Source of the DNA: Candidatus Woesebacteria bacterium
GTDB taxonomy: Bacteria > Patescibacteriota > Microgenomatia > UBA8517
Reading direction: 5' to 3'
Length of the DNA: 37,233 nt
Assembly: GCA_016926185.1 (NCBI GenBank)
Contig: JAFGPD010000050.1
Coordinates: forward strand, 1 to 37,233
This document shows positions 1 to 8,187 of the stretch, piece by piece (position 1 is the first letter of the stretch; each line of letters begins with the position of its first letter). The translations under genes and the position numbers were made by a program. The notes beneath the pieces were generated by a model. That model saw only the letters and a list, made by a program, of their open reading frames with translations, searched no databases and was not told the DNA's origin.

Positions 1-201
1 AAGAGGTTGCTTGCCATCAGACAATGGTATAAACCGCAGTGTCGGCTCGTTTCGCATGATCTGTGCCCAGCGGATATAAATAGCTTCATCCCCAAAAATA
101 GGAAGTTCGTTGAGATTATAAATTCTCAGAAATATCGCCAAAAGCAGTATAAAAATCCCTGAGATCATAAATACACCTCTTTTTTTTAATAATTTACCCA
201 T
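1..201 (-). CDS. GT-C family membrane glycosyltransferase, N-terminal part only (runs off the window)
   Basis: The visible 67 residues start at an ATG at 201 and stay open to base 1, so the C-terminal bulk is outside the window. A short basic N-terminus (MGKLLKKRG) leads into one hydrophobic segment. After it comes a loop with an acidic pair in the context FGDEAIYIRWA, where PMT/ArnT-type (GT39/GT83-like) enzymes keep their catalytic aspartate/glutamate. The loop motif (GDEAIY) differs from the DxxRD form of the five GT-C paralogs upstream, so it probably belongs to another subfamily. The start lies 3 bases after the stop of the preceding GT2 gene, so it is the last visible gene of that operon. 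Expected role by family: transfer of a sugar from a polyprenyl-phosphate donor on the outer face of the membrane. Acceptor unknown. Confidence 0.7.
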   Translation of the reverse strand, partial: MGKLLKKRGVFMISGIFILLLAIFLRIYNLNELPIFGDEAIYIRWAQIMRNEPTLRFIPLSDGKQPL

Positions 202-204
202 AGC

Positions 205-969
205 TTAATCGTAGTAACCGTTAATTTCATTTAATTTAACACGAAGTATCTGCATAAACATTTCTTTAGACTCCCTAAGATATCTGCTTATATTACCTCC
301 TTTGCTTCCGCTTTTATCTTCGTCGTTCCATTTCACCTTTACCTCTTTTATTTTACATCCCATCTTTTTAAGGATCTGTAAAAGCTCCACATCATAGGAA
401 GTAACTTTCCAGCCTTTCACTTTTTGCCTTCTTTTAAAAAATTCCAATTTGGGAAATGCTTTTTTAAGTTTAATGGACTCAAACAATTTAAATCCGCACT
501 GAGTATCGTTTATTTCCGGAAGTATCAGCGCCTTTCTGATACCCATAAACACAACCGCCCCCAGTCTCCGATAGATTGGAAAATTCTTCCTCTGAACACC
601 TCTGGAACCTATCACAACATCAAAATCCTTACTAATATAGGTGGTCAACTTATCAATCTGGTCAATTGGTGTTGACTGATCCATGTCGGTAAATAAAATA
701 AACTCAGCGTTTGCATTTTTAATTCCGTACAAAAGTGCAGATGGTTTACCACCATGGGGATTTTTTAAAAGTTTGAAATTCTTCCAATCCTTAATTTGCT
801 GGGTAATTAGATCACTGCTGTTATCAGTACTCCCATCATCTGAGACAATAACTTCATATAAATAATTTTGTTTTTTCAGATAATCATGTACGGATGAAAG
901 TGTTCCGTTTTTGATATTTTGCTCTTCGTTGTAGCAGGGAATAATTACTGATAGATAAGGCTTTTTCAT
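205..969 (-). CDS. GT2 glycosyltransferase, dolichyl-phosphate glucosyltransferase (ALG5)-like
   Basis: A 254-aa single-domain GT-A enzyme. The fold begins at once (SVIIPCYNEE, residues 7-16), followed by DDGSTDNS (44-51), the metal-binding DMDQS (95-99), GSR (121-123) and DTQCGFKLF (155-163). The DMDQSTP and DTQCGFK motifs are typical of the DPG/DPM synthase branch, which makes polyprenyl-phosphate-linked sugars from nucleotide sugars at the cytoplasmic face. I chose the ATG at 969 because it directly precedes the fold and lies 2 bases after the stop of the upstream gene. A longer start at 990 would overlap that gene and add seven uninformative residues. Its place among GT-C genes suggests that it makes lipid-linked donors for them (inference). 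The sugar is not known. Confidence 0.85.
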   Translation of the reverse strand: MKKPYLSVIIPCYNEEQNIKNGTLSSVHDYLKKQNYLYEVIVSDDGSTDNSSDLITQQIKDWKNFKLLKNPHGGKPSALLYGIKNANAEFILFTDMDQSTPIDQIDKLTTYISKDFDVVIGSRGVQRKNFPIYRRLGAVVFMGIRKALILPEINDTQCGFKLFESIKLKKAFPKLEFFKRRQKVKGWKVTSYDVELLQILKKMGCKIKEVKVKWNDEDKSGSKGGNISRYLRESKEMFMQILRVKLNEINGYYD

Positions 970-971
970 AT

Positions 972-2456
972 TTAAATAGGCATACCCCACATAGGCTCAC
1001 TTACGTTGACATTATCACCTTCGCAGGATTTTCCTATACCTTCTGTATTATAACTCGAATAATCGGGATAAATAAGCCCAATAGCACCTGCAGTTTCGTC
1101 AACAGCAATATCATCCCTGAGCGGATATACTATTGTGTATACAGGAGCCAAGGATGAAGGTTTTTTAATTTTTATCTTTTCCAGCCATAAAAAGTATCTA
1201 TACCCAAGATCGTAACCCGGACCCGTTATGTAAGATATTGCAACGCAGGGATAATTATTTGATCGTGCATCCTCATTCACTATTTTTACGATCTGCTTTC
1301 TCTCTATATAGCCGCTTCTATTAATAGTATGGGTAAAAAGCCTGTTGACGTTCAGAAAAACAAAAACACCTATTATTACAAATCCTAACAACCTAATCTT
1401 TTTGATCTTCATAAGCTGATATAAACCAACAGATAATATAACTAGCCATACGATCATCATTCCGTTGAGGTAATACTCAGATACTATCTTAGAGTAAGTT
1501 GAGAAAAACACCTGATAAATTGTGAGCCAGCCCAAAAAAATCAAATTGTGTCTTTTATCTATTTTTTTGTAAAAAGTTAATAAACCCGAAATAAGTAAAA
1601 ACAAAATAGGCAACAAAATCTGTGGAAGATTAAACGTATTGCCATAAAGAAAACCGCGCAAATTCACCGATGCAAGGCTGTAAACTCTTTGGAATTTTGC
1701 CCAACCGGTAACTACAGCAGCCTGATCTGTTGTTAATGCAGTTATGAAAGCTCTAACCTGCTGAAAATTATGTCGCAGCTCAAAAACAATAAGCGGTAAT
1801 GAAGAGATCCCTAAAACTATCAGCCCACGAAACATCGCATCAAAATCAGGTTTTTTCTTTGACAGAAACTCTGCCAAAAATACCAAAGGCAAAAGTAGTA
1901 TCAGTGCAAAATTAAGATGCCAAATTAGAGCGATCAAAACCCCTAAAAGCAAATACCCCTGTTTTTTGTAACCCTGAAGGACCAGGTAAAGAGTATAAAA
2001 AAACCAAACCGTCCAAGTAATCACCGGCATGGTCGGAACAACTTCACGATCGTTAAAAACCATATAATAAGAAGTTGCATATAGTAAGCTAGCTATTAAT
2101 CCGATATTTTTCTCATAAACTCGACTCAGTACATGATAAACACTCCAAATACTAAAAAGCCCCAATAAAGTTATCAAGATCACTCCGCCAATTGGATCAA
2201 AACCGGTTAAAAAATAAAAAGGTATCAGAAGATAGTAATAAAGCGGTCCTATATATATCCCGGCAGTTGATGTTTCCTGCCCGATAAGTCTTACGTGTCT
2301 ATTAAAGACAACATCTCTCACAAACCAGCCAGCTAAGTCTTGATCATGTCCGTACAAAAATAGCTCATCATATTTATAGACCCGCAAGAATAATCCAACA
2401 ATTAGTATTAACAAGAAATACTTATGTTTTATGATACTTTTTATTATTTTTCTCAT
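972..2456 (-). CDS. GT-C (PMT/ArnT-like) membrane glycosyltransferase, paralog 5 of the array
   Basis: A 494-aa polytopic protein with about ten hydrophobic segments and a soluble C-terminal tail of about 120 residues. After the first membrane segment there is an acidic loop HDQD (37-40), then LIGQETSTAG (57-66) and GPLYYYLLIPF (70-80), and later FELRH (225-229). The same landmarks at the same spacing occur in the genes starting at 4027, 5561, 7132 and 9824. This copy is the most divergent: the DxxRD motif reads DQDLA and LIGP reads LIGQ. By family it would use a polyprenyl-phosphate sugar outside the cell, with the loop aspartate as catalytic base. It is separated by 2 bases from both neighbours and is surely cotranscribed with them. 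Substrate and acceptor cannot be told from the sequence. Confidence 0.8.
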   Translation of the reverse strand: MRKIIKSIIKHKYFLLILIVGLFLRVYKYDELFLYGHDQDLAGWFVRDVVFNRHVRLIGQETSTAGIYIGPLYYYLLIPFYFLTGFDPIGGVILITLLGLFSIWSVYHVLSRVYEKNIGLIASLLYATSYYMVFNDREVVPTMPVITWTVWFFYTLYLVLQGYKKQGYLLLGVLIALIWHLNFALILLLPLVFLAEFLSKKKPDFDAMFRGLIVLGISSLPLIVFELRHNFQQVRAFITALTTDQAAVVTGWAKFQRVYSLASVNLRGFLYGNTFNLPQILLPILFLLISGLLTFYKKIDKRHNLIFLGWLTIYQVFFSTYSKIVSEYYLNGMMIVWLVILSVGLYQLMKIKKIRLLGFVIIGVFVFLNVNRLFTHTINRSGYIERKQIVKIVNEDARSNNYPCVAISYITGPGYDLGYRYFLWLEKIKIKKPSSLAPVYTIVYPLRDDIAVDETAGAIGLIYPDYSSYNTEGIGKSCEGDNVNVSEPMWGMPI

Positions 2457-2458
2457 TT

Positions 2459-4027
2459 TTATAGTTTATCTCTAAACTGGATCTTATTACCGTACAAGAC
2501 GACTTCATCAACTACTTTAGTGTGTGTGTTTTGATTGCTTATTTCCTGATCAATTATTGGCTTTGCTAAAAGTGTATCAATGTTTGATTCTATCAAAAGT
2601 ATATGAACCTTTTCAGGTTCTTGAGCTATTTCTAAAATATCCTCACCAGGATAACCATTTGCATGATAACCATACCACTTTGGTATTCGTTTTGAGTTAT
2701 TGCGAGAATAAATTTCAAAAACACTAGCCCAAACAGTTCTAACCCCATAGGGAGTGCCAATACTAACAAATGTAAAGTCTCGGCCGTCAGTATAGGTATA
2801 AATTCTATCAAGGATCTGCTCTTTGTGAGACAAAGTGCTACTTTCCTGAATGAAACCAAAGTGATCCAAAGGACGATTGTCAATAACAAACTTTTTATAA
2901 TTATTAAACTGAAGAATAACTATCAAACCAATTACAAGATAGGCAGTAAATTTCGACCTTTCAAAAAGTTTGGTTATCAGTAAAGAGAGAAGAAGTATCA
3001 GTAAAACTGCTATCTCCATATCTAAAAAAGGATTATTGACAAGACTTAAAAAAAATAGGCTCAAATGAGATAAAAGTATAGTTAAAATAAAAGTTAATAG
3101 AGTATTTCTTTTTATAGATGATAAGTTACTTAAAAATAACTTATAAAAACAAAGTGCCAAAACGAAAAGTACGCTATAAGCCATTAAATAATTAACTCCC
3201 CCAACGACCTGAGCTATAGTAAGACCGATATGCTCTAAATAAATGTTTAATATTACGTTTAGATCACTACCGACTGAAGGGTTCAATAAGATATCACCAA
3301 TAAAGCTTAACCCACGAAATTTAAACCTCAACTCCGATACCAAAAGCGGAAAGATACCAGTGGCTCCACCAACCCCATATAAAAATATTTGCTTAATACT
3401 TTTCTTATTTGCTATCAAAAACAAAAATATTATCCCTGCAAGTGACAGCAAGAAAAGCTCTCCCTGAGAGGCAAGTCCTACACTAATACCAAGTAAATAA
3501 TAATTTAATTTTGAATCGGTCTTAGATAAAACTTGATAATAAAAAAAGTATGTCCAGGCCAAAAAGGGGATTGCTACGGAAACGTTACTGATCCATCTCG
3601 CATATTCAATAAACTGATAACTAATCGAGAAAATTAATATAGTTAACAATATTGAAAGTTTATTTTTTGTGATTTTATAGGCAAGAAGCGACAGTGGGAT
3701 AATTGATGAGTAAGTTAATAAGGTCATTACTAAAACAGCCAAACCAACCTCCCCTTTGGATATATAAAGAAAGGGTCCAATTAAATAGTAAAAAAGCGGA
3801 CCGTGGAAAAGTCCATAAATTTCTGTCTGGGGACCTATCAGCTTAACATCCAAATTGGCAATCATCTCTCTCATGACAAAACTGTCCCTTGCCTGATCAT
3901 AGCTCCAAATGATCTCGTGTGTATCCGGCAGCAATCTCAGCATCAAGCCCAATACGATTGTGGCTAACAGAAATATAAAAAATTTATCTGTTTTAATACT
4001 TTTTAAATATTTAATTAAGGTTTTCAT
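2459..4027 (-). CDS. GT-C (PMT/ArnT-like) membrane glycosyltransferase, paralog 4 of the array
   Basis: A 522-aa multi-spanning protein. The conserved landmarks are DQARD (44-48), LIGPQT (63-68), GPLFYYLIGPF (76-86), an ARWISN stretch in the next loop and SELRFKF about 230 residues in. The soluble C-terminal region of about 130 residues may bind acceptor. The ATG at 4027 lies inside the last codons of the upstream gene, a 17-base overlap that points to translational coupling. The overall layout matches lipid-linked-sugar-dependent GT39/GT83-like transferases, with the first aspartate of DQARD as likely catalytic residue (family knowledge). Nothing shows which glycan it builds. Confidence 0.82.
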   Translation of the reverse strand: MKTLIKYLKSIKTDKFFIFLLATIVLGLMLRLLPDTHEIIWSYDQARDSFVMREMIANLDVKLIGPQTEIYGLFHGPLFYYLIGPFLYISKGEVGLAVLVMTLLTYSSIIPLSLLAYKITKNKLSILLTILIFSISYQFIEYARWISNVSVAIPFLAWTYFFYYQVLSKTDSKLNYYLLGISVGLASQGELFLLSLAGIIFLFLIANKKSIKQIFLYGVGGATGIFPLLVSELRFKFRGLSFIGDILLNPSVGSDLNVILNIYLEHIGLTIAQVVGGVNYLMAYSVLFVLALCFYKLFLSNLSSIKRNTLLTFILTILLSHLSLFFLSLVNNPFLDMEIAVLLILLLSLLITKLFERSKFTAYLVIGLIVILQFNNYKKFVIDNRPLDHFGFIQESSTLSHKEQILDRIYTYTDGRDFTFVSIGTPYGVRTVWASVFEIYSRNNSKRIPKWYGYHANGYPGEDILEIAQEPEKVHILLIESNIDTLLAKPIIDQEISNQNTHTKVVDEVVLYGNKIQFRDKL

Positions 4028-5561
4028 CTACCAATTTATATAGATCGATCTGCCCATTTACTTTGCACGTTTGGACAACTTTTTTACCCTGAGTGACATC
4101 ATTAAACCATCTATCATAAAGCTCCCACCTTTCGTCTTCCTCTACTATTAACATTGTGAAACTCGGTTGAACATTATCCCCTTTAAGTTTTTTAGTGATC
4201 ATGTATGGGGGAACATTCGGAGCATAAGCATAATCAACCGGAAACCTTTTTCCTTCAGAGGCCGAAAGATATTGGTAAATGAATTGATAAGTATAATCAT
4301 AAAGCTCAGGCACATAATGATAAGAAGAAAATGCTTCCCCCACACTAAGACCGTATACTTCCCTGACAGCTTTTAATTTGGGTTCAAAAAGGATCCTGCT
4401 TTCTTTTGATAAATTATTATAATTTATTAACATTGTCCGAAGATGAAAGATTGATATCCCCACAAAAATGAATACTACAAAAGTCTTTACAGCTTTCGGA
4501 TAAGTTTTTATAAGTTTAGAAAACAGAAATATCCAAAGGGGTGTATATGCAATCAAATAATAGAATTTGACAGGTAAAATAAGGTGTAAAATCATTGACC
4601 CCAATATTATTTGGATTATAACTTTTACAGATTTTTCTTTTCGAAACGTATCGAATCTTTTGATCGTTATGTACACAAATACTAAGATAAATATTGCCGG
4701 CAATATTTTGTTTGCAGATAAAGGATAAGGGGTTATACTTCCTATAAAATTGTTTGAATAATATTTTAATACTTCCAACACTCTTCCCAAGCCCTTAACG
4801 TTTTGTCCAATTTCCGCTGCTTCAGAACCGAAATTTCTGATAAATCTATAAACTGATCTTGTTTGCAAGAAATCATGCCTAAATTCAAAAATAAGTTGAG
4901 GCATAAAACCAAGCAAAAAACCGACTATCATTAATACAGCTTGCTTTTTGCTCGGTACGATCATGTTTAGCAAAAGTATTACCGGAACAAGAACAACAAA
5001 AAGTACTCCTATTGCAATCTGTGCATGAAACATTGTCGAGACCGAAATGGCGAGAAGCATTAAAAGAAGCGTGCTGGGTTTTTTTTTATTAAGTTTGGTG
5101 AAAATTATATAAACCCAAGTAACCGGGAAAAATGTCAGATACGGATACCAGGCAGTCTGCATTATTGTGATTACCGACAATGAAACCGTCATCATAAACG
5201 CTTCAAATTTCCCAATGTATCGCCACACCAGCCACAAAGTAATAATGCCAACAAGATTGACCGTTAAAACGCTTGCTATTGGATGAAAATTCAAAATAAG
5301 ATTAAGCGGAAAAAATATGTAATACCAAAGCGGCCCATTATAAAGCCCTTCCATACTTGTAACAGCACCCAAAAGAGCTGGTTTTCTAAAGGTCCACATT
5401 TGCATTATGGCAAGGCTGTCCTTTGCGTTGTCGTAATTAAAGGGAAATTTATCCATCCAAATCGGCAGAAGCCTCAAAATCAAAAACCACAAGCCCAAAA
5501 ATAAAAAACCTTTATCCACATTAAGTTCTTTTATTCTTAAACTCCTAAATTTACTTTTCAT
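4011..5561 (-). CDS. GT-C (PMT/ArnT-like) membrane glycosyltransferase, paralog 3 of the array
   Basis: A 516-aa polytopic membrane protein. Family landmarks are DNAKD (44-48, the conserved Arg replaced by Lys), LLGAVTS (63-69), GPLWYYIFFP (76-85) and FEFRHDF in the middle. The C-terminal approximately 120 residues are soluble. Its ATG overlaps the upstream stop by 4 bases (ATGA), and its 3' end overlaps the next gene by 17 bases, so the three genes are expressed together. Predicted to act on the outer face of the membrane with a polyprenyl-linked sugar donor (family inference). The DNAKD and LLGA variants suggest that the paralogs have diverged in specificity. Confidence 0.82.
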   Translation of the reverse strand: MKSKFRSLRIKELNVDKGFLFLGLWFLILRLLPIWMDKFPFNYDNAKDSLAIMQMWTFRKPALLGAVTSMEGLYNGPLWYYIFFPLNLILNFHPIASVLTVNLVGIITLWLVWRYIGKFEAFMMTVSLSVITIMQTAWYPYLTFFPVTWVYIIFTKLNKKKPSTLLLMLLAISVSTMFHAQIAIGVLFVVLVPVILLLNMIVPSKKQAVLMIVGFLLGFMPQLIFEFRHDFLQTRSVYRFIRNFGSEAAEIGQNVKGLGRVLEVLKYYSNNFIGSITPYPLSANKILPAIFILVFVYITIKRFDTFRKEKSVKVIIQIILGSMILHLILPVKFYYLIAYTPLWIFLFSKLIKTYPKAVKTFVVFIFVGISIFHLRTMLINYNNLSKESRILFEPKLKAVREVYGLSVGEAFSSYHYVPELYDYTYQFIYQYLSASEGKRFPVDYAYAPNVPPYMITKKLKGDNVQPSFTMLIVEEDERWELYDRWFNDVTQGKKVVQTCKVNGQIDLYKLVDENLN

Positions 5562-7132
5562 AACCTCTCCCTTTTTTGGACAGTAATACCTCCAAAACTC
5601 TCTTGTTTAACTACTTTACCAATTCCCTTTTGTCTTTCAAGCCATGCTTCCAATCTTTCCGGATGTGGCGGATCAGCTTCATAGAGAGTATATAAATCGC
5701 TTACAAGCTCATCACTCATGCCACAAGCACTGTCACTACAACGCTGATTTGCCTGCCACAGAAAAAGATATTTATATGAATGAGATATAACCGGAGGGAC
5801 GTAAAAGTCTGTATTAAATTTACCGAGCTCAAGTGCGTCTTCAAAAACCCAATTGACCGCATCCATTTGATTTCTGAAGGTGATATCAATAGGCCCCATT
5901 CTCTCGTCAATAAGAATTTTCCGAATGACACTGCCGTTTACAATTAGGAATAATGAAATGATGACAATAGTAGCTAACTTTCCCAGCTTACTTTTGAATA
6001 ATTCTCCCAATATTATTGATAAAAATAAAAGATAGGGCATAAAATAACCGCTCATATAATATCCATACAAAACAGCGTAATTGCCGCGAAAGTATGTATA
6101 TCCTACAACAGGGGTTATTATAAATATGCAAAAAAGCGGTAGTATTCCCTTTCTGAATTTCTTTGCAAAAAATATCGTAAAAACCATCAGTGATATCAAT
6201 ATAACTGTAGCTACCATTTGTCTTTCCGGAATAAATATATTTGTTGCAAGTCCCCAAAAATACTTTGACCTTTCCTCTATCAAAAATTTTGTGATTCCAA
6301 AACCTTTCTCCTCAACAAAATGACTACCAAAATTATTAAACAAAATGTTGTCGTTACGAAAGTTAAATATTAACTGCGGTACTAAGGTTAGAAAAAATGC
6401 AATAAACGAAAGCATTAGTATTTTTAAATTTGGCAAAAACTTTCTCCATTTGTTTTCTTTCAAACCCCTTAAAAATAGATATACAAAAAAGACCAGAAAT
6501 ACAGGAATGTAAAAAACAGCACTCGCCGCTTCAAAATGAAGCGATACTCCTATGAAAAATGCTGCAACTACCCAAAATACATTTTTTTCACTTTTCTTCT
6601 TACTATCAAGAATCTCCCACATTGACCAAATTAATATTAGTGAGGTCAAAAGAATTGGATTGGGATTGCTGAGCCACCTGCTATGATTAAAAATATAAGA
6701 AGAAAATCCACCCAATATTGCTGCGATTATCCCTGCAGCATTAGAATGCATTTTCTTACCCAAAAAATACATCATGAAAACAGCAACCACAGAAAGAGTT
6801 ACTAAAAAATAGGCAGGAATTAAAGGGTTCCCGCCACCTAAAAGATAAAAAGGTGCAATTAAATAATAATAAAAGGGGCCCAAAAATATTCCTTTAAGTC
6901 CAGTCACGGGTCCAATCAGGAAAAAATCGCCCTTATGCCAAAGATCCCAAATGACCAAAGCGTCCCTCCCCTGATCAAAATTAAACATCAAAAGATCATT
7001 TAATCGATAGATCCTTGTAAAAAATACCAATAAAAGTACACTTGATAAAATTAGGTATATATATCTATGTCCACCGACTTCTTTTTTGGTTTTTTTCTTC
7101 CAACTGACAATAATTTTTTTTATATACTCCAT
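5558..7132 (-). CDS. GT-C (PMT/ArnT-like) membrane glycosyltransferase, paralog 2 of the array
   Basis: A 524-aa polytopic protein with a basic cytoplasmic N-terminus of about 20 residues. It carries the canonical landmarks DQGRD (53-57), LIGPVT (72-77), GPFYYYLIAPF (85-95), SRWLSNPNP in the second large loop and FNFRND in mid-protein. The soluble tail holds two cysteines in the context QRCSDSACG, which could pair outside the cell. Upstream are 62 non-coding bases that include TAAAAT (7140-7145, minus strand) only 7 bases before the ATG, so the gene may also have its own leaderless promoter. It overlaps the next gene by 4 bases. Function by family: transfer of a lipid-linked sugar outside the membrane. 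Confidence 0.84.
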   Translation of the reverse strand: MEYIKKIIVSWKKKTKKEVGGHRYIYLILSSVLLLVFFTRIYRLNDLLMFNFDQGRDALVIWDLWHKGDFFLIGPVTGLKGIFLGPFYYYLIAPFYLLGGGNPLIPAYFLVTLSVVAVFMMYFLGKKMHSNAAGIIAAILGGFSSYIFNHSRWLSNPNPILLTSLILIWSMWEILDSKKKSEKNVFWVVAAFFIGVSLHFEAASAVFYIPVFLVFFVYLFLRGLKENKWRKFLPNLKILMLSFIAFFLTLVPQLIFNFRNDNILFNNFGSHFVEEKGFGITKFLIEERSKYFWGLATNIFIPERQMVATVILISLMVFTIFFAKKFRKGILPLFCIFIITPVVGYTYFRGNYAVLYGYYMSGYFMPYLLFLSIILGELFKSKLGKLATIVIISLFLIVNGSVIRKILIDERMGPIDITFRNQMDAVNWVFEDALELGKFNTDFYVPPVISHSYKYLFLWQANQRCSDSACGMSDELVSDLYTLYEADPPHPERLEAWLERQKGIGKVVKQESFGGITVQKRERL

Positions 7133-7139
7133 ACCACAA

Positions 7140-7145
7140 ATTTTA
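7140..7145 (-). promoter_or_regulatory. Candidate -10 box of a leaderless promoter for the GT-C gene starting at 7132
   Basis: TAAAAT on the minus strand, 7 bases before the ATG, in the only sizeable gap (62 bases) of this otherwise overlapping operon. No convincing -35 box was found at normal spacing. The same box-to-start distance recurs at several other genes in the window. Confidence 0.35.
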
Positions 7146-7194
7146 CCATCTAAAACACCTATGACTAAAGAATGTGATTTAAAAATATTTATTG

Positions 7195-8187
7195 TTATTC
7201 CCTTTTCATTACCACTTGTCTTGAGATCTGTAAGACTTTTTTCAAAGCACTCTCAAAATCTGCTTCAACTTTTGCACCCGATGCATAAACATGTCCGCCT
7301 CCACCTAATCTTGTAGCAATTCTCGTAGTATCAAAACCCGTTCTTGATCTAAAACTGACAGATAATATTCCCTTCTCCTGCTCAATTGCGATAAAACCAA
7401 AATCAGTTCCATCTATGATTTGTGCAAAATTCGTTGCAGTAACTTCCTTTCCTCCAACCGGTTTTCCATATTTTTGATAAATATCATATGGCACTGCAGA
7501 CCATATAAACCGGCGTTTTTTATCAATTTGCATTCTTGTTAGCACCTCACCCCAAAACTTAATCATATTAAAATTTTCATTTCTGTAAATATAGTGGATT
7601 GCTTTATTTTTATCAGCTCCCAAATCAATAAGTTCTTGTGCTGTTTTGAATGTTCTTGAATTAGCACTGGGAAAACGAAATGCACCTGTATCTCCAATAA
7701 TTCCAGCCATCAACGCATCAGCAGCTATTTTATTTAACTCAATACCCCAGTCTTTATATATCCAATAAAGAATTTCACAACAGGAACTGGATCCAGAATC
7801 GATCAAATTTATTGTCCCATATCCTTTATTTGATTTATGATGGTCAATTACAATTACTGTAATGTCTGGAATTGATATATCTTTATCATCTGTAGCCATT
7901 TCCCAAGTAGAGGTATCTAAAGTTATTAGTAGATCGTATTTAGAAAAATCAATATTTTTAAAGTTAATTGTTTCAATCTTTTCAAAATCTTTAAGGTAAT
8001 GGACATATTTCTCTATCTCATCAGATGGACACACTATACGTACTTTTTTACCCATTCTTTCAAGTACATTTTTCATAGATATTGCGCTTCCCACTGAATC
8101 GGGATCAGGAGATCTGTGGCAGTTGACTAATATTTTAGTTGCTTTATTAATCTTTTTGAAAATTAATGATGATTTTTTGTAATTCAT
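7195..8187 (-). CDS. nrnA: DHH/DHHA1 phosphoesterase, NrnA-like (nanoRNase / pAp phosphatase)
   Basis: A 330-aa cytoplasmic protein with full DHH-DHHA1 architecture. Metal-binding residues are visible as HRSPDPDS (H24, D28, D30), LDTS (D91), the DHH motif IDHH (114-117) and GDTGAF (D166). The C-terminal substrate-binding motif is GGGGH (295-299). By family it degrades 2-5 nt RNAs to nucleotides and/or dephosphorylates 3'-phosphoadenosine 5'-phosphate using Mn2+. The sequence does not separate these activities from c-di-AMP or pApA hydrolysis. It overlaps the upstream GT-C gene by 4 bases (ATGA), so a nucleotide-salvage enzyme is translated within a glycan operon. Length matches the usual 310-340 aa. 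Confidence 0.88.
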   Translation of the reverse strand: MNYKKSSLIFKKINKATKILVNCHRSPDPDSVGSAISMKNVLERMGKKVRIVCPSDEIEKYVHYLKDFEKIETINFKNIDFSKYDLLITLDTSTWEMATDDKDISIPDITVIVIDHHKSNKGYGTINLIDSGSSSCCEILYWIYKDWGIELNKIAADALMAGIIGDTGAFRFPSANSRTFKTAQELIDLGADKNKAIHYIYRNENFNMIKFWGEVLTRMQIDKKRRFIWSAVPYDIYQKYGKPVGGKEVTATNFAQIIDGTDFGFIAIEQEKGILSVSFRSRTGFDTTRIATRLGGGGHVYASGAKVEADFESALKKVLQISRQVVMKRE

